IMG/VR virus record: IMGVR_UViG_3300025849_000140
Span: 1-31,461 of that record
Strand: one strand, 5' to 3'
Source: a virus
Length of the DNA stretch: 31,461 nt
The notes beneath the pieces are model-generated. The model saw nothing but the letters and a program-made list of their open reading frames with translations. It was not told the DNA's origin and ran no database searches. Position 1 is the stretch's first letter; the number at the start of each line of letters is the position of its first letter. Shown piece after piece: positions 1 to 6,772 of this stretch. The translations under genes and the position numbers were made by a program.

Positions 1-44
1 CGATTAATCTTATTCATTGCTTCTAATTCTTCACGATCTGTCAT
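1..44 (-). CDS. 5' end of an unidentified CDS, cut by the left window edge
   Basis: Only the first 14 codons are visible (MTDREELEAMNKIN), and the frame stays open to the window edge. The ATG at 44-42 overlaps the TGA of the preceding gene in an ATGA arrangement, the same coupling used by many gene pairs in this window, which is why I accept it as a gene start. The product is hydrophilic and acidic so far; no function can be assigned from this fragment. Confidence 0.5.
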   Translation of the reverse strand, partial: MTDREELEAMNKIN

Positions 45-415
45 AATACAGCCTCTTCACGTCTTTTTAGTTCTTCGACCATACATGCTTTATGAACTGG
101 GTTTACATTAAGCTTTAGTACTGCCTCAATATGAGCAGTATCCATTTCAGCAATAGTTACATATTTAAGTGGTTGATCACCATTAATACCATACGTCCCC
201 CACTTTAGAACAGACGCTTGAATAATATGTGGAGCGTCATCATAGAGGCATAAATCTACTTCATCGCCATGCGCGCTACGGCGAACATACTCTAATCCTC
301 CATCGACCATATAAGTCTTACCATTGGCATCAGTATGTGTCTTATAATCGTGACGACTACGTGACACGAGAACCGTGCCATCCGGAGTCTGTATCGCATT
401 CCTAATTAAATTCAT
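41..415 (-). CDS. Conserved-looking phage hypothetical protein, 124 aa
   Basis: I do not recognise a characterised family. The protein is soluble and of mixed charge, has no signal peptide or membrane segment, and begins MNLIRNAIQTPDG, followed by a Tyr/Asp/His-rich stretch (residues about 20-45) that looks like a compact beta-rich domain. The N-terminal wording (RNAIQTPDGT, then DYKTHTDANGKTYMVDGG) resembles small conserved proteins I associate with marine T4-like phages, but this is from memory. The ATG at 415 overlaps the TGA of the SprT-like gene (ATGA) and has a GAGAG ribosome-binding site inside that gene's last codons. It is therefore probably co-translated with the metallopeptidase gene. 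Confidence 0.75.
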   Translation of the reverse strand: MNLIRNAIQTPDGTVLVSRSRHDYKTHTDANGKTYMVDGGLEYVRRSAHGDEVDLCLYDDAPHIIQASVLKWGTYGINGDQPLKYVTIAEMDTAHIEAVLKLNVNPVHKACMVEELKRREEAVL

Positions 416-1035
416 AGTTTCTCTCTCATTTTTTTCATTCTATTCTTAGACTCGACCCACTTCTCGAAAGTCTGAGGTTTACGAGGTTCTCCAAATGCGA
501 GACCCTTTCTCTTGAACTCGTGTTTCAAAATCTTCTTCTCATTCGCACCCATGAAGGTACCGACCAGACTCACTAGACACTGGCGGAACGAACGACCGTG
601 ATGCATATGACCCAGAGTGTGGGCAAGTTCGTGTAGTAGGATGTACTTATTGAATCCGTTAATCGGACACAGAGTTACAGTACGACCATTGGTAAAACCG
701 GACAGGGTTTTGTTACGTGAACTCATCACGACAATCTCAGGTTGGGAGTTGAAGATACGACCAACATCATCTTCAATAGACTTAGACCACAACTTGACCC
801 AAGTCTTGGATTTGTAGATCTTCTTGGAGAGTTTGCGGATCTCTTCAACACTGTCGTAAGTCGGGATATCGACTTGACGCATAAAGAGGTTCTCGGCCGC
901 GTAAGTCATATTACGTTCGGAATCGCGAGACTTCGATCCTTTGTTTTGTTTCGCTTTATGTTTGGTGAGATAACAGTTGTACTTATGTTCATCGGAATCG
1001 TACAACGGCATGTCAAAGTAATTATAGTGCGACAT
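412..1035 (-). CDS. SprT-like zinc metallopeptidase, 207 aa
   Basis: Residues about 135-139 read HELAH, the zinc-binding HExxH motif with the catalytic Glu, followed by a further His pair (GHMHHG) that can supply the third ligand. The placement in a small protein, after a strand ending ILL, fits SprT/Spartan-like metalloproteases. Cellular relatives cut DNA-crosslinked proteins; a similar clean-up role during phage replication is an inference. The C-terminus is strongly basic, compatible with DNA binding. I start at ATG 1035 because a near-perfect Shine-Dalgarno (GGAGGTGACC) precedes it; an upstream in-frame GTG at 1041 lacks that spacing. It overlaps the preceding small gene by 14 bases and the following gene by 4. 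No truncation is apparent. Confidence 0.8.
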   Translation of the reverse strand: MSHYNYFDMPLYDSDEHKYNCYLTKHKAKQNKGSKSRDSERNMTYAAENLFMRQVDIPTYDSVEEIRKLSKKIYKSKTWVKLWSKSIEDDVGRIFNSQPEIVVMSSRNKTLSGFTNGRTVTLCPINGFNKYILLHELAHTLGHMHHGRSFRQCLVSLVGTFMGANEKKILKHEFKRKGLAFGEPRKPQTFEKWVESKNRMKKMREKL

Positions 1036-1213
1036 GGTCACCTCCAGTCATCGCAACCCATGCATACGCAGGGTTTTGGCAGAACATTCCGATCTCATCG
1101 AAACCTAAGATGCAGAACCCATCTTCAGGGTTAGTGCCTTTCTCAAACTCGACTAACTCGTAACCAGTACGAAACTCACGGACGGTATTGATGTCAACTA
1201 ATTCTACTTTCAT
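1022..1213 (-). CDS. Small acidic hypothetical protein, 63 aa
   Basis: The product begins MKVELVDINTVREF and contains several aromatic residues and Gly turns, with no membrane segment and no motif I recognise. I chose ATG 1213, which has a GAGAGA ribosome-binding site and lies about 38 bases downstream of a perfect sigma70-type -10 box. The longer in-frame reading back to 1279 would start inside the promoter and is rejected. It is the first gene of the leftmost transcription unit, followed by the SprT-like gene with a 14-base overlap. Confidence 0.65.
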   Translation of the reverse strand: MKVELVDINTVREFRTGYELVEFEKGTNPEDGFCILGFDEIGMFCQNPAYAWVAMTGGDHVAL

Positions 1214-1250
1214 AATATATTCTCTCTCAGTTCTCATATTCAATACAAGT

Positions 1251-1279
1251 ATTATAAAGGACTGGGCAAGTATTGTCAA
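1251..1279 (-). promoter_or_regulatory. Sigma70-type early promoter
   Basis: On the minus strand TTGACA (1279-1274), a 17-bp spacer and TATAAT (1256-1251) match the consensus at all twelve positions. It points at the 63-aa gene starting at 1213. Immediately after the -10 box comes ACTTGTATTGA, a motif shared with the DUF932 promoter. Confidence 0.85.
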
Positions 1280-1300
1280 GCGCTCATTTGCAAATAAAGC

Positions 1301-1328
1301 AAAAAAAGGGGGATATTTCTATCCCCCC
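1301..1328 (-). terminator. Rho-independent terminator after the DUF932 gene
   Basis: An 8-bp G/C-rich stem (1308-1315 pairing with 1320-1327, TTTC loop on the plus strand) is followed, in the minus-strand direction, by a run of seven T (1307-1301). It lies six bases beyond the stop codon of the DUF932 gene and separates that unit from the promoter at 1251-1279. Confidence 0.9.
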
Positions 1329-1333
1329 AAAGG

Positions 1334-2299
1334 TTAGGCAGAGGCGAACTCAACTGCCTTGTTAACTGCGTTGACCTTACGGTTCTGGTTAGCACCGAAC
1401 CATGCAGAACTCATTCGAGTGTCAGCACTACGACCCATCTCGTGGTCAGTCAAGTAGGTCACACTGTTCAGTGCTTGCCACCAAGTACCACGTCCAAACT
1501 CTGCTCCTGGCTGAGTCTCTAACAGATCAAACGCTTTCTTTGCGTTGGTGGTCAGATCATCGTACTTCTCAACCGCGACAGGATTCTTACCGTGGTAGGT
1601 ACGTGGGAACACTTCGTTGTAGTACTTGATGAGGTTGTCCATTGTGAATCTCTTTGAAGATAGGAACTGAGACATCTCTTTGAACTGGTCAAACTTCTCG
1701 TGGGCAAGACCCATAGTAGTTTTAACGTGATCCGCATCGAATACATTACGGTGGTTCATCTTGACACCATTAATCGCACGACCACGGAGGGCAGTAGCGA
1801 GAGTGTTCATACAAGACACACGGATCGGAGTGAATCTGATATCAACAGACTTACCGTAATCGTGTGGGTTGGAGAACAACAAGTAAGAATCAACACGGTC
1901 ACCGTCCATCACATCGAACGACTCGTTGATCTTGGCAAGTGCCCAGACCATCTTACCGCCTTTCAGTGAACCGGCAGTGTGCATTTCCATACCACCTTCT
2001 AGACAGTACTCGTTGAAGAACTCAAAGGCAGTTTCGTTTTGGACTGGATTCCACTTACCACCAACTTGGGTAAGGATCTTGTTATCAGTAGAACGAACAA
2101 GTGCTTCCATTCCGGTCGGGACTTCTTCCCCGTCCACTCGTGCGTATGTAGGAATTTTTGATACTGACCAGTCTAAACCAGCCTTCTGCATCATTTGTTG
2201 TGGAGACAAATCATTGGATACCTGTGTACCGATCTCACCCCAAGGTGATGAACCAGCGTATGCCATAGTCTCGATCTGAAGGATATCATTCATGCTCAT
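1334..2299 (-). CDS. DUF932 (phage/plasmid-like) protein, 321 aa
   Basis: The sequence pattern fits the DUF932 family found in phages and plasmids. It has an N-terminal segment with PWGEIGTQV, a central part where the protein is described relative to a reference state (TDNKILTQVGGKWNPVQNETAFEFF), then RFTPIRVSCMNTLATAL, the most characteristic stretch of the family. Its biochemical function is not established, and I do not propose one. The length of about 320 aa is normal. Two ATGs (2299 and 2293) are possible; GAGAG precedes the first. It is a single-gene unit, with its own promoter at 2347-2376 and a strong terminator right after the stop. That isolation suggests it is expressed independently of the curli block just upstream. 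Confidence 0.88.
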   Translation of the reverse strand: MSMNDILQIETMAYAGSSPWGEIGTQVSNDLSPQQMMQKAGLDWSVSKIPTYARVDGEEVPTGMEALVRSTDNKILTQVGGKWNPVQNETAFEFFNEYCLEGGMEMHTAGSLKGGKMVWALAKINESFDVMDGDRVDSYLLFSNPHDYGKSVDIRFTPIRVSCMNTLATALRGRAINGVKMNHRNVFDADHVKTTMGLAHEKFDQFKEMSQFLSSKRFTMDNLIKYYNEVFPRTYHGKNPVAVEKYDDLTTNAKKAFDLLETQPGAEFGRGTWWQALNSVTYLTDHEMGRSADTRMSSAWFGANQNRKVNAVNKAVEFASA

Positions 2300-2334
2300 A
2301 ATAGTACTCTCTTTTCTCTAGTTAATTTCTCATT

Positions 2335-2369
2335 CTCAATACAAGTATTATATCATACTCAATACAAGT
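2335..2369 (-). repeat. Direct repeats ACTTGTATTGAG flanking the -10 box
   Basis: Two copies of ACTTGTATTGAG (minus strand), at 2369-2358 and 2346-2335, sit on either side of TATAAT in the DUF932 promoter; the flanking bases (ATGA) also match. A third copy, differing at its last base, follows the -10 box of the promoter at 1251-1279 (1250-1239). The placement would suit an operator or a conserved initiation region; that reading is inference. Confidence 0.6.
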
Positions 2370-2376
2370 TTGGCAA
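2347..2376 (-). promoter_or_regulatory. Sigma70-type promoter of the DUF932 gene
   Basis: TTGCCA (2376-2371), an 18-bp spacer and TATAAT (2352-2347) on the minus strand, about 48 bases upstream of the ATG at 2299. The -35 box has one mismatch. Direct repeats flank the -10 box. Confidence 0.75.
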
Positions 2377-2390
2377 CTGTTTTCTTGAAA

Positions 2391-4211
2391 TTATTTTAAG
2401 AAAGTGTATATTTCTATGAGTTCTTCTTTACCCTTAACTTTGATGTCCCCAATTTTACGTGATACCGTGTCGGTCAATTGGTCTTTGGTGTGACTTGAGT
2501 AGATGGTCGGGAAGTCTTTGTATTCCCCTCGTGCAGCTGTTGCTTCCAATCGTGCGGCAAGGTTTACTGCGTCACCGATAACTGAATAGTCAAATCTGGA
2601 CTCAGAACCCATATTGCCAACAATACAGTCTCCGGTATTAATGCCAGTACCAACATTGATGTCAGGAAGACCTCGCCTTTTGTAAGTTTCCTTGAGTTCA
2701 TCTGTTTTCTCCTCTATTTCTTTGGCGGACTTCACTGCCATGTCTGCGTGGTTCTCACAGGGTACTGGTGCGTTCCAGAACGCCATGATACAGTCACCCA
2801 TGTACTTATCGATAGTACCACCGTTGTTTAAGATAATCTGTGTCATCGCATCTAGGAACTCATTGACCAACTCAACCAATCCTTCGGGATCATCGTTGTT
2901 CTTGTAGTGTTCTGAGATCGGAGTGAAGCCACATATATCCATAAATAAGAACGACATCTCCTTACGTTCGCCCCCCAGTTTCAAAAGTGATGGATCCTTC
3001 TGAAGCATATATACCATGTCCGGAGATAAATATGTCCCGAATTGTTTTTTTACTTGCTCTTTTAATTTGTATGTGGTATAATACTGATTAAAAGACGATT
3101 GCCCAAATACAAGGAACCCCGCAATTGAGACCCAAACGATATCCAGTACAAAATAAGAATTACTCCAGACGATCCACGATATTATCGGGACGCTTGAAAG
3201 AAACAAAATCGAACTTATCACCCCAACAACTGTGGGAAATCTATAGACCGATACAAGGATTCCTAGACACACTACCAGAATCGAAATCACTTCAACTATT
3301 AGACTCCAGTCGGGCCTCTGTATTTGAACACCTGAAAGAACGGTCTGAATTTGATGACCTTGAACTTCGTGGGGATACACTGCACCCGTTGGGGTTGCGA
3401 CTGGATTAGCATAACCCTCTGCTGTTACACCAAGAATTGCTATCTTACCTTCGGGTATGGGGTCGAGTATACTCTGAGACTTAAAGTCGTGCCAGAACGC
3501 AACAGGCAACTCTGATGACGGCTCTGTGACCAAAGGATCCTGTTTACCCAGTCTTATCCACTCTACACCGATAGAATTGTATTTTACGGTGTAGGATGGT
3601 TCCCCTATCCACACCCTAACGGCGTCTAACCCAAGAGAGGGATACGCTTGTCCGTTGATGCTTACCATTAATGGTGTCCGTCTGAGAACACCTGTGGGTT
3701 GATCGACTTCAGCGGATACTGCACCCACTCCCATACTCATCTGTGCGAGTTCCGGTATAGGTACGAGTATACCACTGTAGTCAATTAGTGTATCTTTAGG
3801 TTTACCAAATGTGGATACGTTGGCATATATCCCTAGATCATTCGTAGTAGTTTGGCGTGTAGGTGCGCTTGATAGGATTACAGGTTTTAGGGCGATCGAT
3901 TCTGATAGTTCCTTGTCCCCTGCAAACCGATCTGGTTCTGACCATATCATTGTTGATACTAACAGAGAATTGGGTGGTGACTGGTTGATATACTTGGCGA
4001 TTGTCTTTCGCGGCCACGGGTATTGTCCTTCCTTATTAATTGCTTCTTCATCTATGTTTACCAATACAATATCGTCTATCGAGATAACCTCGTGACTTTG
4101 TTGTAGTTGATCGTAGTATGCGTATTGCAACGACTTAACAATGTCGATCTGCGATACTTTTAAAACCGCGAACAGAATGATCACGGGGATGACGCTATAC
4201 CACTTTGTCAT
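2391..4211 (-). CDS. CHASE2-domain class III adenylate cyclase, 606 aa
   Basis: This is a receptor-type enzyme predicted to make cAMP from ATP at the inner membrane. Seen in order: one membrane segment (residues about 7-22); a periplasmic CHASE2 domain (about 40-290, with the typical IVLVNIDEEAI and YPWPRKTIA signatures); three membrane segments (about 303-321, 327-348, 352-370); and a C-terminal class III cyclase domain (about 416-606). Both metal-binding Asp are present (D425 in FMDICGF and D473 in KYMGD), as are the purine-selecting Lys469, a Ser at the second selectivity position (543, equivalent to Thr/Asp in adenylate cyclases, Cys in guanylate cyclases), and the transition-state Asn550 and Arg554. 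The domain therefore looks active and ATP-specific. The start at ATG 4211 overlaps the stop of the second curlin gene (ATGA). It is the last gene of the curli-FecR block. A bacterial origin by transfer is likely. The periplasmic ligand is unknown. Confidence 0.93.
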   Translation of the reverse strand: MTKWYSVIPVIILFAVLKVSQIDIVKSLQYAYYDQLQQSHEVISIDDIVLVNIDEEAINKEGQYPWPRKTIAKYINQSPPNSLLVSTMIWSEPDRFAGDKELSESIALKPVILSSAPTRQTTTNDLGIYANVSTFGKPKDTLIDYSGILVPIPELAQMSMGVGAVSAEVDQPTGVLRRTPLMVSINGQAYPSLGLDAVRVWIGEPSYTVKYNSIGVEWIRLGKQDPLVTEPSSELPVAFWHDFKSQSILDPIPEGKIAILGVTAEGYANPVATPTGAVYPHEVQGHQIQTVLSGVQIQRPDWSLIVEVISILVVCLGILVSVYRFPTVVGVISSILFLSSVPIISWIVWSNSYFVLDIVWVSIAGFLVFGQSSFNQYYTTYKLKEQVKKQFGTYLSPDMVYMLQKDPSLLKLGGERKEMSFLFMDICGFTPISEHYKNNDDPEGLVELVNEFLDAMTQIILNNGGTIDKYMGDCIMAFWNAPVPCENHADMAVKSAKEIEEKTDELKETYKRRGLPDINVGTGINTGDCIVGNMGSESRFDYSVIGDAVNLAARLEATAARGEYKDFPTIYSSHTKDQLTDTVSRKIGDIKVKGKEELIEIYTFLK

Positions 4212-4951
4212 TGTTGTGTTATTGTAACAGAACACCCACCTACTGTCAAGCAATTTTGCTGTAAAGTATAGGATGCTGTTGAATTAAATTGTTTGAGTGT
4301 TAGATCAGTACCATATGTACCGTCAAGTTCTATGGTCGCTGTGTGGGTTGCTCCATTACCTTTCTGACGAATGAACACATCGTTCTCGTCATTGTAGATT
4401 GTAAGGTCTATCGTCTTGCCACCATCATGCTGTTGAATTGCAGTGACCTCATTATCGTCACCTGCTAAGTGTAGTCCAAATGAATGACCATTATTTCCCG
4501 CGTTACCTTGGTTTGTTTGTTGAACCGAAACACCGTTGTTGTCTCCGTACATGGTTAGATCAACGGAATGTCCACCTGCTTCCCAATTATCATACCAATA
4601 GTCGTGGTTAGTATAACTCTCTGCATAATCGAATGCACATCCTTGACAGATCTTTACACCATTCCCAGTACCAGATAACTCATCTAAGGTTATCGTGTTT
4701 TCATCATTATCACCTTCGTTGTACTGTATGAATAACAGTCCACTATAAGTTGTCGTATTGAATGAGTTGGCATCCAACATCTGTATAACGTTCTTAGCGC
4801 CTACCTGTTCTATACCTAAACTGAGATTAGTACCAGACTGATCTAGCTGGATTTCGTTGTCCGCCTGTAACGGATTACTGAAGAAACATATTAGACAAAT
4901 GAAGACTATGGCCATTAGGAATGTGTTTCTGAATTCGTTGTCGTCTTTCAT
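4208..4951 (-). CDS. Secreted curlin-repeat protein (CsgA/CsgB-like), copy 2, 247 aa
   Basis: A hydrophobic signal segment (about residues 12-28, ending NPLQA) precedes a mature chain that opens DNEIQLDQSG and carries recurring units of the curlin type: alternating hydrophobic strands ending in Gln/Asn with Gly-Asp-Asn turns (YGDNNGVSVQQ, AGDDNEVTAIQQ, NDENDVFIRQ), roughly 25-28 residues apart. Curlin repeats stack as amyloid beta-solenoids outside the outer membrane. Unusual points are an aromatic insert near residues 109-126, two Cys pairs (about 102/105 and 234/240), and the terminal TITQQ. I start at ATG 4951; a TTG at 4957 is less likely, and ATG at residue 13 is a possible alternative. 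Which of the two curlins is nucleator and which is the bulk subunit cannot be told. It lies between FecR and the cyclase. Confidence 0.8.
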   Translation of the reverse strand: MKDDNEFRNTFLMAIVFICLICFFSNPLQADNEIQLDQSGTNLSLGIEQVGAKNVIQMLDANSFNTTTYSGLLFIQYNEGDNDENTITLDELSGTGNGVKICQGCAFDYAESYTNHDYWYDNWEAGGHSVDLTMYGDNNGVSVQQTNQGNAGNNGHSFGLHLAGDDNEVTAIQQHDGGKTIDLTIYNDENDVFIRQKGNGATHTATIELDGTYGTDLTLKQFNSTASYTLQQNCLTVGGCSVTITQQ

Positions 4952-4953
4952 AT

Positions 4954-6096
4954 TCAATTACTCTGTCGTATTACCACCAAAATGTCATCACCACCGTCTG
5001 CGGTGATTATCCCTGCGTATCCATCTACCTCAGTATCTAGTCTTATACTACCTCCGGTTAAGAAGTTCAATGCGATAACACCATTTACATCACGGTAGAA
5101 GACTATACCATCGTCTTCTTCGAAGACTGCGTATTGACTGTCTTTGTTCATACCCCATTTAGCACCTACCAACCGTATTGGGCCAGTACCTCGACCATCT
5201 TGCATATCTTCGAGTTCGCCCATAGTGCGTACTAATGCTTCTACTTCATCCAGTAGATCCACTAACAAGTCTGCACCAAGTGCGTCATAGTCTAGTCTGG
5301 TAAAAATTTCTTCACCACCAGCATAATCATCATATGTCTTTTCTAGTTCATCAAACTCAAGAAAATCTGCGTCCAATGAACCCATGTCAACTTCAGCATC
5401 ATCTAACAATTGTTCCTGTATCGCCTGTTCCACTTCATCGGGTGGACTAACAATAAACATATTGTCGATTGACGATGCCGTTATATTCTCGATGACCACA
5501 GTTCTGGTCGGAGGCGAATCTAGACTAGAAACCATTGTTGTCGCATACGCTTGGGTAAGAGTAGTTGAACCAGCATTATTAGATACTACAATCTCGCCCG
5601 ATGGATTACCATCATCGTCAGGCAACAATATAACCAGAGTCCGACCTAACTCATCGATCGTTGTAGTAAAATCCGTTCCACGTACAGCAATCTGTGCGGT
5701 GGGCGTGGATATGTCGATATTCTTCTTATCGACCATCCCTAATCGCCCAGACGCAAACCGAGCAGTTCCAAGTGCCATCTTCATGACCATCTTGGACTTG
5801 CTCGGATCGGGATCGTAATACACCTTGTCGATAAAGACCTTGGTGTGTTCGATGAGACTAAGTTCCGCCTCATCTTTGAACTTAATTAACATCCTACCCC
5901 TGGCAGTCTGAGCAGTATCATTAAGTTCTATAATCGTACCAACTTCTGACGATATGAGATCCCTCTCACGCAGAATAGAACCCTCTCCTTTGGATTCCAC
6001 AATATCTCCGATAGTGGCCGCCGTAACGATCCCTATCGAAAATATTCCACTAACTATCGCCGGCAGTATCTTTCTGATTAATCTGTATGGTTGCAT
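4954..6096 (-). CDS. Exported FecR-domain protein, 380 aa
   Basis: An N-terminal basic and hydrophobic signal peptide (residues 1-27, ending VTAA) is followed by a FecR domain (about 60-165). Its recognisable features are TARGRMLIKFKDEAELSL, the GTARFASGR turn and the STPTAQIAVRGTDFTT signature, where secreted FecR proteins have tPtavvgVRGTdf. No C-terminal membrane anchor or cytoplasmic anti-sigma tail is present, so this is the free periplasmic type rather than a FecR sigma regulator. The middle is acidic and helical (about 220-300), and the C-terminal 75 residues form a beta-rich tail I do not recognise. The start ATG at 6096 lies 47 bases inside the end of the curlin gene, so the two genes are coupled; a GTG at 6162 is rejected because it would bury the signal peptide. 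A partner role for CHASE2 or for curli is inference. Confidence 0.87.
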   Translation of the reverse strand: MQPYRLIRKILPAIVSGIFSIGIVTAATIGDIVESKGEGSILRERDLISSEVGTIIELNDTAQTARGRMLIKFKDEAELSLIEHTKVFIDKVYYDPDPSKSKMVMKMALGTARFASGRLGMVDKKNIDISTPTAQIAVRGTDFTTTIDELGRTLVILLPDDDGNPSGEIVVSNNAGSTTLTQAYATTMVSSLDSPPTRTVVIENITASSIDNMFIVSPPDEVEQAIQEQLLDDAEVDMGSLDADFLEFDELEKTYDDYAGGEEIFTRLDYDALGADLLVDLLDEVEALVRTMGELEDMQDGRGTGPIRLVGAKWGMNKDSQYAVFEEDDGIVFYRDVNGVIALNFLTGGSIRLDTEVDGYAGIITADGGDDILVVIRQSN

Positions 6097-6772
6097 TGTC
6101 TGATGTAATATCCAAGATAATGATGCCTTTACAACTAGTGATTCCCTGCGGACACGTACCACTCAACTGATTGATGTCGATGTCTGCATTGTCTCCGTCA
6201 AACTCAACTGTTTGCGTTTGGTAAAAACCATCATTCTGTAAAGATTTAATGTTATTATCGTCACCAGTAATATCCCAGTTCCAAGTAACATCATCTGTCT
6301 CTACATCAATGTCAAAAACATTAGATGATCCGAGAACGGTGAGGTCTAAATCTAAACGTTCCGAAGATGCAGCTGCACCTTGATCGAAATCGATAGTATT
6401 AGAATCACCAGTCATAGTGATATCCATTGTTGTTGAATCCGAAGATCCTACGTCACCGATTAAGTAATCAAGTACGTTAGCATCACCCGTCCACAATAAG
6501 TTATACGTAGAACTGTTCGATGTCAATGTACCGAATAACAAGTTCTCGTTACCCACTTGATCGATGTTAAATGTTAGTGAGGTACCAGTGATTGGTGTTG
6601 CTCCAGATGAAGTCTCGAAGTTATCCAATCCAATTTTGTTACCATAACCTATTTGATCAATATAAAGGGTTAATGTATTACCCGATTGATCGATGTTGAT
6701 TTCATTATCGTCAGACGCTGTACCAAAAGCAAAACTAGAAAATAGCGCTAGTCCTAATAAGTACTTATTCAT
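6050..6772 (-). CDS. Secreted curlin-repeat protein (CsgA/CsgB-like), copy 1, 240 aa
   Basis: A signal peptide (about 1-20, FSSFAFGTAS) leads into DNEINIDQSG, then IDQIGYGNKIG and IDQVGNENLLF, close to the curlin pattern of Gln and Asn in hydrophobic strands joined by Gly turns. Further degenerate units follow (TGDANVLDYL, TGDSNTIDFDQG, GSSNVFDID, TGDDNNIKSLQ, GDNADIDINQ). The mature protein is very acidic and low in Lys/Arg, as expected of an amyloid exported unfolded through CsgG. A Cys pair lies at 207/214. The first residues of the mature chain closely match copy 2, so the two are paralogues. The ATG at 6772 has AGGAG nine bases upstream and overlaps the end of csgG by 8 bases. The assignment as a structural curli subunit is inferred from repeats and neighbours. 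Confidence 0.82.
   Translation of the reverse strand: MNKYLLGLALFSSFAFGTASDDNEINIDQSGNTLTLYIDQIGYGNKIGLDNFETSSGATPITGTSLTFNIDQVGNENLLFGTLTSNSSTYNLLWTGDANVLDYLIGDVGSSDSTTMDITMTGDSNTIDFDQGAAASSERLDLDLTVLGSSNVFDIDVETDDVTWNWDITGDDNNIKSLQNDGFYQTQTVEFDGDNADIDINQLSGTCPQGITSCKGIIILDITSDNATIQINQKDTAGDS

Noticed and set aside
617-1134. Open frames on the plus strand across the SprT-like gene
   Set aside because: They are antisense shadows of a gene with a clear motif and ribosome-binding site; all supported genes are on the minus strand.
4221-4249. TTGACA-17-TACAAT on the minus strand at the end of curlin copy 2
   Set aside because: A start from it would fall about three bases before the cyclase ATG, leaving no leader or ribosome-binding site; the boxes also encode the conserved curlin tail. 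Possible but not supported.
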